Source: Pontitalea aquivivens
GTDB lineage: Bacteria > Pseudomonadota > Alphaproteobacteria > Rhodobacterales > Rhodobacteraceae
Assembly (NCBI RefSeq): GCF_046507575.1
Contig: NZ_JBKFEY010000004.1
Span: forward strand, 62,001-126,000
Length of the DNA stretch: 64,000 nucleotides
Direction of reading: 5' to 3'
In this document: positions 25,867 through 33,952 of the stretch, piece after piece
Position numbering within the stretch: the first letter of the stretch is position 1
Layout of the letters: every line of letters begins with the position of its first letter
Position numbers and translations under genes: made by a program
The notes under the pieces: generated by a model
The model's input: the letters and a program-made list of their open reading frames with translations, nothing else
Told to the model about the DNA's origin: nothing
Database searches by the model: none

Positions 25867-26826
25867 TCAGGCGCCGGTGCGGTCCTGCAGGGCCTTGGTC
25901 ATGTCGCGCAGATGCTGGTCCAGCCAGACGCGCCCGCGATCCACCAGGGTGACATAGCCGTCCAGCGCGGGCACCAGTGCGGGCACCGCACCGCCGATCC
26001 GGGGCGCAAAGGCATAGACCCACAGGGCCGCGACCGCGATCAGCACCGCCGTGAAGAACCCCAGCCGGAAACCGGACCGCTGCCGCGCGATCATCTGCGG
26101 CGCGTCGATCGCCGCGGGTTCCCCCACCCGGTCCGAGGTCGCCCGCAGCGATGAGCTGATTTCCTCGACATCGGGCAAAAGTTCGCGCCGGGGGGCGACG
26201 GGGGCGGGGTTTTCGCTAACCTCGTCCTCGGGGACTTCGGTGGCGCCCATCAGCTGCGCCACGCGGTCGCCTTCGGGCGCGGGGGTATCGCCGCGCTGAT
26301 CGCGCCGACGCGCCATGGCGCGGACAATGGCATCGCCTGCGGGGTCGCGGTCGGCAGGGGCGGCGGCGTGGACGGGGGCGTCTTCCAGGCCCAGATCGGG
26401 CTGCATTTCCAGCGCCGCGCCTTCGGCGCGCCGCGCCTCGGCCTCGCGCGCGGCCTCTTCGCGCAGGATTGCCAGCAGGTTGGAATCCAGCGCCCGGCGC
26501 GGTGTTGCCCCCGGGGCGGGGGCGGGGCTCAGGTCCGTCCCTTCTTCATCAGTTTCGGTCGCGTCGCTATCGCCTGCGCCGTCATCGGCGGGGGTCTGCG
26601 CCTGCGGGGCGGCGGGGTCTTGGGGGCGCAGGCTGGCGGCCACGGCGGCGGAAATCGCGTCTTCGTCTTGCGGCGTTGCCTGCGGGGCCGGCGTGGCGGC
26701 GCTGGCCTTGCCGGTCTGAAACCAGGTGTGCCCGCAGTTCGAACACTGCACATCGCGCCCGCCGTCGGGGATGACGCTGTCATCCACTTCGTACTGCGCC
26801 TGGCAGTTCGGACATGTCAGCCGCAT
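25867..26826 (-). CDS. MJ0042-type zinc-ribbon protein with C-terminal membrane helix
   Basis: 319 residues. An N-terminal zinc ribbon has C5-x2-C8 (TCPNCQAQY) and C28-x2-C31 (QCSNCGHTW). A long acidic, Ala/Pro-rich disordered region (about 40-250) follows. One transmembrane helix (about 255-277, FFTAVLIAVAALWVYAFAP) leads to a roughly 40-residue C-terminal part. The family is common in alphaproteobacteria and is often beside ftsE; no biochemical role is established to my knowledge. The ATG at 26826 starts directly at the zinc ribbon. It is divergent from ftsE. Confidence 0.82.
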   Translation of the reverse strand: MRLTCPNCQAQYEVDDSVIPDGGRDVQCSNCGHTWFQTGKASAATPAPQATPQDEDAISAAVAASLRPQDPAAPQAQTPADDGAGDSDATETDEEGTDLSPAPAPGATPRRALDSNLLAILREEAAREAEARRAEGAALEMQPDLGLEDAPVHAAAPADRDPAGDAIVRAMARRRDQRGDTPAPEGDRVAQLMGATEVPEDEVSENPAPVAPRRELLPDVEEISSSLRATSDRVGEPAAIDAPQMIARQRSGFRLGFFTAVLIAVAALWVYAFAPRIGGAVPALVPALDGYVTLVDRGRVWLDQHLRDMTKALQDRTGA

Positions 26827-26965
26827 CGCGCCCCCACCCTGCTCGGATCGTTCTTGCTCTTCTGGCAATCTGCCTGCGCATGTTGTAGCAAGCGCCGAGG
26901 CGTTATCCAAGCATTTGCGTGCCGGCGTTGCCGGGGCGATGCGGGATCTGAACAGGGATTGGGCG

Positions 26966-27637
26966 GTGATCGAGCTGCAGAATGTCGCGATGAGCTATGG
27001 CGGCGGGGATCTGTTTTCCGGGGTCTCGCTGAAACTTGCGCCGGGTTCGTTCCATTTCCTGACCGGGCCGTCGGGCGCGGGCAAGACCACGCTGCTCAAG
27101 CTGTGCTATGCCGAACTGATGCCCTCGGCGGGGCATGTGTCCTTCATGGGGCGCGATGGGCGCACGATGGGGCGCGATGATATCGCCGCGCTGCGCGGGC
27201 GGATCGGTGTGGTGCATCAGGATTGCCAGTTCCTGGACCACCTTTCGGTCGCGGAAAACGTGGCCCTGCCGCTGACCGTGGCGCGCCGCCCGCTGGATGC
27301 GCGCGAGTTGATGGAGCTTTTGGGCTGGGTCGGGCTGAAGGCGCAGGCCGATGCGCTGCCGCCGCAGTTGTCGGGCGGCGAACGCCAGCGCGCGGCGCTG
27401 GCGCGGGCGGTGATCATGGCGCCCGATGTGCTGTTGGCGGATGAGCCGACCGGCAACCTGGATTGGGACATGTCGCTGCGGCTTTTGACGCTGCTGGTCG
27501 AGTTGAACCGGATGGGCAAGGCCGTGCTGATCGCGACGCATGACCTGAACCTGATCCGGGCCGCGAAACAGCAGGTGTCCGCGCGGGTGTTGCGGATCGC
27601 AAACCGGCGCCTGCAACTGGCGGGGGCGGATCTGTGA
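26966..27637 (+). CDS. ftsE: Cell division ATP-binding protein FtsE
   Basis: 223 residues from GTG at 26966, the normal FtsE length; an ATG at 26939 in frame would add nine residues. ABC ATPase that, with FtsX, controls septal peptidoglycan hydrolases. Walker A is GPSGAGKTT, the Q-loop is VVHQDCQFLDHL, the signature is QLSGGERQR, Walker B is VLLADEPTGNLD, and the H-loop is IATHD. Its TGA overlaps the ftsX ATG by one base. Confidence 0.93.
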   Translation: MIELQNVAMSYGGGDLFSGVSLKLAPGSFHFLTGPSGAGKTTLLKLCYAELMPSAGHVSFMGRDGRTMGRDDIAALRGRIGVVHQDCQFLDHLSVAENVALPLTVARRPLDARELMELLGWVGLKAQADALPPQLSGGERQRAALARAVIMAPDVLLADEPTGNLDWDMSLRLLTLLVELNRMGKAVLIATHDLNLIRAAKQQVSARVLRIANRRLQLAGADL

Positions 27638-28533
27638 TGCGGGCGGTTCTGGCCTTGATCCGGGCCGAGGGGCGCGGTGTCGACCGGGTGGTGCCGCCGA
27701 CCGGGCATACCGCCTGGCTGACGGTGTTGTCGGCGGCGGCTATGGCGTTTCTGGCGGTCTTTGCGCTGGCGCTTGCGCTGGCGACGGGGCGGCTGGCGGA
27801 TCGCTGGTCGGATGCGCTGGCGCGGTCGGCCACCATTCGCATCTCGGCCCCGGCCGATCAGATGCCGACCCAGACCCGCGCGGTGCTTGCGGTGCTGGCC
27901 ACGACGCCCGGCATCGCCGATTACCGCGCGCTGGACGAGGATGAGATGCGCCGCCTTCTGGATCCCTGGTTCGGCCCTGACCTGCCGGTCGAGACGCTGC
28001 CCCTGCCGCAGCTGATCGCGCTGACCGAAACGGCCGACGGTGTGGATGGCGAAGGCCTGCGGCTGCGCCTGGCCGCCGAGGCGCCCGGCGCGGTGCTGGA
28101 CGATCACACCCGCTGGCGCCGCCCGCTGGTGTCGGCGGCGGAACGGTTGCGGCTGCTGGGGCTGATTTCGCTGGTGCTGATCGGGGGGGCGACGGCGGGC
28201 ATGATCACGCTGGCCGCGCAGGCCGCGCTGGCCGCCAATGGCCAGGTGATCCGGGTGCTGCGGCTGGTGGGCGCGCGGGACAGCTATATCGCGCGGGCCT
28301 TCGTGCGCCGCTTCGCGCTGCGCGGGCTGTCGGGGGCGGCGCTGGGTACGGTGCTGGGCATGATTGCCGTGGCGGCTTTGCCCCGGGCGGATGCGGCGGG
28401 TGGCTTTTTGACCGGATTGGGGTTCGAGGGCGCCGCGTGGCTGTGGCCGATGACGATACCGCCGATGGCCGCGGCGGTGGCCTTTGCCGCGACGCGCGCC
28501 GCCGCGCTGCGCATGTTGAGGGGGATCAGATGA
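27637..28533 (+). CDS. ftsX: Cell division protein FtsX
   Basis: 298-residue permease-like partner of FtsE. Four hydrophobic segments are arranged one plus three: about 28-50, then 170-195, 230-255 and 265-285. An extracytoplasmic loop between the first and second would contact murein hydrolase activators. A GTG directly upstream (27634) is an alternative start. It overlaps the acyltransferase gene by 4 bp. Confidence 0.9.
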   Translation: MRAVLALIRAEGRGVDRVVPPTGHTAWLTVLSAAAMAFLAVFALALALATGRLADRWSDALARSATIRISAPADQMPTQTRAVLAVLATTPGIADYRALDEDEMRRLLDPWFGPDLPVETLPLPQLIALTETADGVDGEGLRLRLAAEAPGAVLDDHTRWRRPLVSAAERLRLLGLISLVLIGGATAGMITLAAQAALAANGQVIRVLRLVGARDSYIARAFVRRFALRGLSGAALGTVLGMIAVAALPRADAAGGFLTGLGFEGAAWLWPMTIPPMAAAVAFAATRAAALRMLRGIR

Positions 28534-29261
28534 GCCACGCGCTGCAATATGTCCGTTCCACCCTGTTCATCGCGCAGATGTATGTGATGCTGGCGGTGAT
28601 CGCGGTGGGCCTGCTGCCTGTGGCCATTCTGGGCGGGCGCGCCGGGGCGATCTGGGTCTGCCGGACCTATTGCCACTGGGTCGTGTTCACCGCGCGCTGG
28701 ATGATCGGCCTGCGGTCCGAGGTGCGCGGCACCCCGCCCACGGGCGATGTGCTGATCGCGGCCAAGCATCAAAGCTTTCTGGACATCCTGCTGATCTTTC
28801 GCGCCGTGCCGCAGGGGCGCTTCATCATGAAGAAGGAACTGGTCTGGACGCCCTTCGTGGGCTGGTATGCCTGGCTGATCGGCTGCATCCCGGTGGATCG
28901 GGGCAAGCGGGGCGCGGCGATCCGCGCGATGCTGGCCGAGGCGAATGGCGGGCGCCACAAGGGCGGGCAACTGATCATCTTTTCGCAGGGCACCCGCGTC
29001 GCGCCTGGTGTCAGGGCGCCCTACAAGATGGGCACGGCGGCGCTGTATCGTGATCTGGGCCAGCCCTGCGTGCCTGTCGCCACCAATGTCGGCGTGTTCT
29101 GGCCGCGCCGGTCGATGTATCGCAAACCCGGCCTGGCGGTGGTGGAATTCCTGCCCGCGATCCATCCGGGTGTCGATGCCCAGGAATTCATGACCCGGCT
29201 GGAGGAAGTCGTGGAAACTGCCTCGGACCGGCTGATGGCCGAGGCGGGCTTTGGCCGCTAG
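28530..29261 (+). CDS. plsC: 1-acyl-sn-glycerol-3-phosphate acyltransferase
   Basis: 243-residue membrane-associated acyltransferase that makes phosphatidic acid. The HxxxxD catalytic motif is KHQSFLD, and the substrate-binding block is FSQGTRVAPGV (in place of EGTR). One hydrophobic helix lies near the N-terminus (about 13-35). Translationally coupled to ftsX (ATGA), which places phospholipid synthesis in the cell-division transcript. Confidence 0.92.
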   Translation: MSHALQYVRSTLFIAQMYVMLAVIAVGLLPVAILGGRAGAIWVCRTYCHWVVFTARWMIGLRSEVRGTPPTGDVLIAAKHQSFLDILLIFRAVPQGRFIMKKELVWTPFVGWYAWLIGCIPVDRGKRGAAIRAMLAEANGGRHKGGQLIIFSQGTRVAPGVRAPYKMGTAALYRDLGQPCVPVATNVGVFWPRRSMYRKPGLAVVEFLPAIHPGVDAQEFMTRLEEVVETASDRLMAEAGFGR

Positions 29262-29263
29262 GT

Positions 29264-29279
29264 CGCGCCGTCGGGCGCG
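29264..29279. terminator. Short GC hairpin between convergent plsC and sugE
   Basis: GCGCC-GTCG-GGCGC between the plsC stop and the sugE stop. No clear T-run; weak call. Confidence 0.3.
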
Positions 29280-29594
29280 TCAGGCGAATTTCAGCGTGAC
29301 GATGCCGCCGACGATGGCCGCGATTCCGGCCACGCGCAGTGGCGTGAAGGGTTCATCCAGCAGGACAACCGCCGCCAGCGCGGTGCCCACCGCGCCGATG
29401 CCCACCCAGACCGCATAGGCCGTGCCCACCGGCAGCGATTTCATTGCAAGGCTGAGCAGCCAGAAACTGGCCAGCGCGCCCAGGATCGTCAGGGCCGACG
29501 GGATCGGGCGGGTGAAGCCTTCGGAATACTTCAGGCCCAGCGCCCAGGCGGTTTCCAGGAAACCCGCGATCAGTACCAGGGCCCAGGGGTTCAT
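29280..29594 (-). CDS. sugE: SMR-family guanidinium exporter (SugE/Gdx)
   Basis: 104 residues with four helices. ETAWALGLKYSEGFTRP and MKSLPVGTAYAVWVGIGAVG match SugE closely and differ from EmrE. The membrane Glu is in the first helix (FLETAWA). SugE/Gdx proteins export guanidinium in exchange for protons. No guanidine riboswitch-like leader is seen; the gene starts inside the accA stop (ATGA), so it is expressed with accA. Confidence 0.9.
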   Translation of the reverse strand: MNPWALVLIAGFLETAWALGLKYSEGFTRPIPSALTILGALASFWLLSLAMKSLPVGTAYAVWVGIGAVGTALAAVVLLDEPFTPLRVAGIAAIVGGIVTLKFA

Positions 29595-30553
29595 GCCGCC
29601 AGGCCCTTGGACCCCATGTCCAGGAATTTGCGCCGCCGGTCCTTGATCAGATCGGCCGGTTTCCTGCCTTTCAGCGCATCCAGCATCGCCGCGATTTCCG
29701 CGCCCACGGCGGCAATCGCGGCCTCGCGTCCGCGCTGCGCCCCGCCCACGGGTTCCTTGATGATGCTGTCGATCACGCCCAGCTTCCTGAGGTCTTGTGC
29801 GGTCAGGCGCAGCGCCTCGGCGGCCTCGCGCATCTTTTCGGCATCTTTCCACAGGATCGAGGCGCAGCCCTCGGGCGAGATCACCGAATAGACGGAATGT
29901 TCCAGCATGGCGATCCGGTCGGCCGTGGCAAAGGCCACTGCCCCGCCAGATCCGCCCTCGCCGATGATGACCGACACCAGCGGCACGCCGATGCCAAGGC
30001 ATTTCTGCGTGGACCGGGCGATCGCCTCGGACTGGCCGCGTTCCTCGGCACCTTTGCCGGGATAGGCGCCGGGCGTGTCGATCAGTGTCACCACCGGCAG
30101 GCCGAAGCGGTGCGCCATGTCCATCAGCCGGATCGCCTTGCGATAGCCTTCGGGCCGGGCCATGCCGAAATTGCGCGTGATCCGGCTGGCGGTGTCATGG
30201 CCCTTTTCGTGCCCGATCAGCATCACGGGCATGTCGTTGAAGCGGGCAAGCCCGCCCATCACGGCATGGTCATCGGCAAAGTTCCGATCGCCCGCCAGCG
30301 GCGTGTATTCGGTGAACAGCGCCTCGATGTAATCCTTGCAATGGGGCCGGTCGGGGTGCCGCGCCACCTGGCATTTGCGCCAGGGCGACAGATCCTTGTA
30401 CAGGTCGGCCAGCAGCTGCGCGGCCTTGCGGTCCAGCGCGGCGGCCTCTTTCTCGACATCCATCTCTTCGTTCTTGCGCGCCAGCGCCCGCAGCTCTTCG
30501 GCCTTGCCTTCGATTTCGGCCAGGGGCTTTTCGAACTCGAGATAGGTGGTCAT
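29591..30553 (-). CDS. accA: Acetyl-CoA carboxylase carboxyltransferase subunit alpha
   Basis: 320 residues. With AccD it transfers CO2 from carboxybiotin to acetyl-CoA to form malonyl-CoA. Conserved blocks: N-terminal YLEFEKPLAEIEGKAEEL, IGHEKGHDT, TLIDTPGAYPGKGAEERGQS, and GEGGSGGAVAF. The ATG at 30553 follows GGAGGGATCC. Translationally coupled to sugE downstream. Confidence 0.96.
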   Translation of the reverse strand: MTTYLEFEKPLAEIEGKAEELRALARKNEEMDVEKEAAALDRKAAQLLADLYKDLSPWRKCQVARHPDRPHCKDYIEALFTEYTPLAGDRNFADDHAVMGGLARFNDMPVMLIGHEKGHDTASRITRNFGMARPEGYRKAIRLMDMAHRFGLPVVTLIDTPGAYPGKGAEERGQSEAIARSTQKCLGIGVPLVSVIIGEGGSGGAVAFATADRIAMLEHSVYSVISPEGCASILWKDAEKMREAAEALRLTAQDLRKLGVIDSIIKEPVGGAQRGREAAIAAVGAEIAAMLDALKGRKPADLIKDRRRKFLDMGSKGLAA

Positions 30554-30580
30554 CGGATCCCTCCGTTGCATAACCCGGCC

Positions 30581-30609
30581 TATATGAAGCCCCGGCGGTG
30601 GAATTGCAA
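30581..30609 (-). promoter_or_regulatory. Candidate accA promoter
   Basis: On the minus strand, TTGCAA (30604-30609), exactly 17 bp, then CATATA (30581-30586). The expected start is about 20 nt before the accA ATG, giving a short leader that holds only the ribosome-binding site. Confidence 0.55.
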
Positions 30610-30705
30610 CTGAGCGCCGGGTGCGCGGCAGGGGCCGCGGGGCGCGCGAACCGAAGCCGTGCGACAGCCGGGCACCTGTGGGCATCGCGGCCAGGCCGCC
30701 GGGGG

Positions 30706-30733
30706 ATTGATCATGCGGCATTGATCATGCGGC
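30706..30733. repeat. Tandem 14-bp duplication
   Basis: ATTGATCATGCGGC twice without spacer; each copy contains TGATCA. No function evident. Confidence 0.7.
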
Positions 30734-30778
30734 GGCGTGTCTGTCCGCTTGCAGCAGGACGGGGCCCGAAAACGGAAA

Positions 30779-30802
30779 CGCCCCGACCGGCGGGTCGGGG
30801 CG
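30779..30802 (-). terminator. mcl1 terminator
   Basis: CGCCCCGACC-GGCG-GGTCGGGGCG, perfect 10-bp arms. On the minus strand it is followed by TTTCCGTTTT; 62 bp after the mcl1 stop. Confidence 0.7.
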
Positions 30803-30863
30803 TTCCTGTTCCCTCATGCTGGCCGGGCCTCCCCTCCCTGCCGCTCCGGGATTCGCGATCTGC

Positions 30864-31820
30864 TTATCCGGCGATCATCTCGGCCTGTCGCACGATCACT
30901 TCTGCCTGACGAATGGACGCTATGTCAACAAGGCGGCCCTTGTAAGTGGTGGCGCCCAGGCCCTCGGCCTTGGCTTTTTCCATCGCGGCCAGGATTTCGC
31001 GCGCCTCGGCCACGGCAGCCTCGGAGGGGGTGAAGACTTCATTGGCCAGGGCTACCTGTTTGGGATGGATCGCCCATTTGCCGACCATGCCCAGCGTGGC
31101 CGACCGCAGCGCCTGCGCGCGGAAGCCCTCGTCATCCGAGAAATCGCCGAACGGGCCGTCGACCGGCAGGATGCCATGGGTGCGGCAGGCGGCGACAATG
31201 GCGGCCTGCGCCCAGTGCCACGGGTCCGACCAGTATTTCGCGCCTTCGCGCAGCATGTAGTAGTTTTCCTGCGTGCCGCCAATGCCGGTGGTGGCCATGC
31301 CCATCGAAGCGGCGAAATCCGCCGCGCCAAGGCTCATCGCCTGAAGGCGGGGGGACGCGGCCGCGATTTCCTCGACATGGGCGATGCCGGCGGCGGATTC
31401 GATGATGACCTCAAGGCTGATGCGCTTCTTGCGGCCCTTTGCGGCCTCAACCGCGGTGACCAGCGCGTCCACGGCATAGACATCGGCGGCGCAGCCGACC
31501 TTGGGGATCATGATCTGATCGATACGTTCAGAGCCCTGTTCCAGCAGGTCGACGACATCGCGGTACCAATAAGGCGTGTCCAGCCCGTTGATGCGGACGG
31601 ACAGATGCTTGTTGCCCCAGTCCACGTCATGGCTGGCCTGGATGATGTTGGCGCGGGCCTGGGCCTTGTCGTCGGGGGCAACCGAATCTTCGAGGTCGAG
31701 GTTGATCACATCGGCGGCCGATTTCGCCATCTTTTCGAACAGCGCGGGGCGCGAACCGGGGCCGAACAGCTGACAGCGGTTGGGGCGGGCGGGGGCAGCG
31801 GGCTGGACGCGGAAGCTCAT
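30864..31820 (-). CDS. mcl1: L-malyl-CoA/beta-methylmalyl-CoA lyase
   Basis: 318-residue CitE/HpcH-type Mg-dependent lyase. In the ethylmalonyl-CoA pathway it cleaves beta-methylmalyl-CoA to glyoxylate and propionyl-CoA and condenses glyoxylate with acetyl-CoA to malyl-CoA. CQLFGPGSRPALFEKMAKS, the metal motif NLDLEDSVAPDDK, RINGLDTPYWYRD, and KWAIHPKQVALANEVF agree with the Rhodobacter Mcl1 group. RGLVDIAS-like residues near the end (KGRLVDIASIRQAEV) also fit. The other pathway enzymes are outside the window. Confidence 0.92.
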   Translation of the reverse strand: MSFRVQPAAPARPNRCQLFGPGSRPALFEKMAKSAADVINLDLEDSVAPDDKAQARANIIQASHDVDWGNKHLSVRINGLDTPYWYRDVVDLLEQGSERIDQIMIPKVGCAADVYAVDALVTAVEAAKGRKKRISLEVIIESAAGIAHVEEIAAASPRLQAMSLGAADFAASMGMATTGIGGTQENYYMLREGAKYWSDPWHWAQAAIVAACRTHGILPVDGPFGDFSDDEGFRAQALRSATLGMVGKWAIHPKQVALANEVFTPSEAAVAEAREILAAMEKAKAEGLGATTYKGRLVDIASIRQAEVIVRQAEMIAG

Positions 31821-31861
31821 GGCGGGCCTTTCGCAAGGATGTTTCGGTTTTTGCTGTTGGT

Positions 31862-31890
31862 GGGATAGATTATTGCGCCAGTGGTTTCAA
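31862..31890 (-). promoter_or_regulatory. Candidate mcl1 promoter
   Basis: On the minus strand, TTGAAA (31885-31890), 17 bp, then TATCCC (31862-31867), about 42 bp before the mcl1 ATG. The -10 is poor. Confidence 0.3.
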
Positions 31891-31984
31891 GCGCCCTTTC
31901 GCAGATGCAGAAAGTGGTGGTGCCGGTGGACCTGCCGGGCATCCTCTGACAGGCTGTGCCGGTGGGGGGTGCGGAAGCCTCCGG

Positions 31985-32015
31985 CGGGGATATTTGGGCA
32001 AAGCCGAAGGGGGCG
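31985..32015 (+). repeat. Dispersed repeat, copy C, at the epimerase ribosome-binding site
   Basis: CGGGGATATTTGGGCAAAGC then CGAAGGGGGC. This is the GATATTTGGNCAAAGCCGAA variant of the repeat family, also seen at 56367. Its purine end sits immediately before the epimerase ATG at 32019 and seems to supply the Shine-Dalgarno sequence. Confidence 0.6.
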
Positions 32016-32018
32016 CGG

Positions 32019-32981
32019 ATGATTTCGGTGACTGCGGATGTGTTCCGGCTGGCCGAGGTGTTCACCATTTCGCGCGGCGCGCGGACCGAGGCGCGGGTGT
32101 TGACAGTGCGGGTCGCGCGGGGCGGGCATGAGGGGTGGGGCGAATGTGTCCCCTATGCCCGCTATGGCGAAAGCCTGGACAGTGTGGCGGCCCGGATCGA
32201 GGGGCTGCCCGAGGGGATCTGCCGCGCCGCGCTGCACGATGCCTTGCCGCCCGGTGCGGCGCGCAATGCGGTGGATTGCGCGCTGTGGGATCTGGAGGCG
32301 AAGGCCGCGGGCAAGCGGGTCTGGGATCTGGCGGGGCTGCCTGTGCCCGGGCCGCTGGTCACCGCCTATACCCTGTCGCTGGATACGCCTGAGCGGATGC
32401 GCGCGGCCGCCGCCCGCCATGCGCATCGTCCCATCCTGAAGATCAAGCTGGGCACGCCCGATGACATGCCCCGGCTGGAGGCGGTGCGCGCCGGGGCGCC
32501 GCGCGCGCGCATCATTGTCGATGCGAATGAGGGGTGGACCGCCGAGGTCTATGCCCATCTGGCCCCGCATCTGGTGCGTCTGGGCGTGGCGATGGTGGAA
32601 CAGCCCCTGCCCGCCGGTGCCGATGAGATGCTGGCCGAAATCGCCCGCCCGCTGCCGGTCTGCGCCGATGAAAGCTGTCATGACCGCGCCAGCCTGGATC
32701 ATCTGGCGGGCAAGTATGACATGGTGAACATCAAGCTGGACAAGGCCGGCGGGCTGACCGAGGCGCTTGCGCTGCGTGATCTGGCGCGGGTCGAGGGTTA
32801 TGGCGTGATGGTGGGATGCATGGTGGGGTCGAGCCTTGCGATGGCGCCTGCGGTGCTGGTGGGGCAGGGGGCGGGGATCGTCGATCTGGACGGGCCGTTG
32901 CTGCTGGCCGGGGATCGCGCCCATCCGCTGCGGTATGACGCGCAGGGGGTGCATCCGCCCGGGGCGGCGCTGTGGGGCTGA
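32019..32981 (+). CDS. L-Ala-D/L-Glu (dipeptide) epimerase, enolase superfamily
   Basis: 320 residues of the mandelate racemase/muconate-lactonising fold. The catalytic lysine motif KxK is in ILKIKLG. Metal ligands are in VDANEGW, VEQPLPAG and CADES. The opposite base lysine is in NIKLDKAGG. This set is characteristic of L-Ala-D/L-Glu epimerases, which recycle murein dipeptides. A different dipeptide specificity is possible. The downstream gene is a D-amino acid transaminase, which supports a peptidoglycan-recycling role. Confidence 0.85.
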   Translation: MISVTADVFRLAEVFTISRGARTEARVLTVRVARGGHEGWGECVPYARYGESLDSVAARIEGLPEGICRAALHDALPPGAARNAVDCALWDLEAKAAGKRVWDLAGLPVPGPLVTAYTLSLDTPERMRAAAARHAHRPILKIKLGTPDDMPRLEAVRAGAPRARIIVDANEGWTAEVYAHLAPHLVRLGVAMVEQPLPAGADEMLAEIARPLPVCADESCHDRASLDHLAGKYDMVNIKLDKAGGLTEALALRDLARVEGYGVMVGCMVGSSLAMAPAVLVGQGAGIVDLDGPLLLAGDRAHPLRYDAQGVHPPGAALWG

Positions 32982-33048
32982 GGGGCTTGACGCCCACGGG
33001 CCCGAGGATCAAAAGCGGGACAACCAGATCCCACCCGAGGAGGCCGTG

Positions 33049-33912
33049 ATGAGCCGGACTGTCTATGTGAATGGCGCCTATGTTCCCGAGGCGGAGGCCC
33101 AGGTTTCGGTCTTTGACCGCGGCTTTCTGATGGCGGATGGCGTCTATGAGGTGACCTCGGTGCTGGATGGCAAGCTGATCGACTTTGCCGGCCATCTGAA
33201 GCGGTTGGCCCGGTCGCTGTCCGAGCTGGAGATCGAAAACCCGCTGAGCGATGCCGAATGGCTGGCCGTGCATCGTGAGATGGTGGCGCGCAACGGCATC
33301 GCCGACGGCCTGGTCTATCTGCAGGTCACGCGCGGCAACCCGGGCGACCGCGACTTTGCCTTCCCCGACCCGGCGACGACCAGGCCGACGGTGGTGCTGT
33401 TCACCCAGTCCAAGCCCGGCCTTGCCGACAATCCGCAGGCGCGCACGGGGCTGAAGGTGATCGGCATCGACGACATCCGCTGGGGCCGGCGCGACATCAA
33501 GACGGTGCAGCTGCTGTATCCGTCGATGGGCAAGATGATGGCGAAGAAGGCCGGGGTGGATGACGCCTGGTTCGTCGAGGATGGGCTGGTGACCGAGGGC
33601 ACATCGAACAATGCCTATATCGTGACGGGCAACAGGATCGTCACCCGCCAGCTGTCCAACGACATCCTGCACGGCATCACCCGCGCCGCCGTGCTGCGCT
33701 ATGCCGCCGAGGCGCAGATGGAGGTGGAAGAGCGTTCCTTTACCGTTGCCGAGGCAAAGGCGGCGGATGAGGCTTTCATCACCTCGGCTTCGGCCTTCGT
33801 GATGCCGGTGGTGGAACTGGACGGGGCCCGGATCGGCACGGGCGTGCCCGGCCCGGTGGCGACCCGCCTGCGCGAGATCTATCTGGAGGAAAGCCGCAAG
33901 GCGGCGGTCTGA
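33049..33912 (+). CDS. D-amino acid aminotransferase
   Basis: 287-residue fold-type IV PLP transaminase. FDRGFLMADGVYEV at the N-terminus, the PLP lysine in RDIKTVQLLYPSMGKM (about residue 146), E near EGTSNNAYIV, and SASAFVMPVVELDG are typical of D-alanine transaminases rather than the branched-chain enzyme. It interconverts D-Ala and D-Glu for peptidoglycan. The ATG at 33049 follows CGAGGAGG. It is 67 bp downstream of the epimerase gene, same strand. Confidence 0.9.
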   Translation: MSRTVYVNGAYVPEAEAQVSVFDRGFLMADGVYEVTSVLDGKLIDFAGHLKRLARSLSELEIENPLSDAEWLAVHREMVARNGIADGLVYLQVTRGNPGDRDFAFPDPATTRPTVVLFTQSKPGLADNPQARTGLKVIGIDDIRWGRRDIKTVQLLYPSMGKMMAKKAGVDDAWFVEDGLVTEGTSNNAYIVTGNRIVTRQLSNDILHGITRAAVLRYAAEAQMEVEERSFTVAEAKAADEAFITSASAFVMPVVELDGARIGTGVPGPVATRLREIYLEESRKAAV

Positions 33913-33952
33913 AACGCCTCAGATCCGGGCGGCGGGGACGGTCAGGCGGGCG

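Larger units (their letters stand above)
30554..30863. other. 310-bp intergenic region between accA and mcl1
   Basis: No gene seen. It holds the accA promoter at its left end, a tandem 14-bp duplication (30706-30733) and the mcl1 terminator (30779-30802). The rest shows nothing I can name. Confidence 0.6.

Noticed and set aside
23966..26023. 685-codon minus-strand frame opposite the TIGR02302 gene
   Set aside because: Mirror of a Gln/Glu-rich coding strand; Leu/Arg/His-rich with no domain; the + strand gene is well supported.
27634..27637. Possible frameshift between ftsE and ftsX
   Set aside because: TGATG is an ordinary one-base stop/start overlap; both proteins are full length.
29594..29660. 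Guanidine riboswitch before sugE
   Set aside because: sugE starts within the accA stop, so there is no leader; the bases are accA coding sequence.
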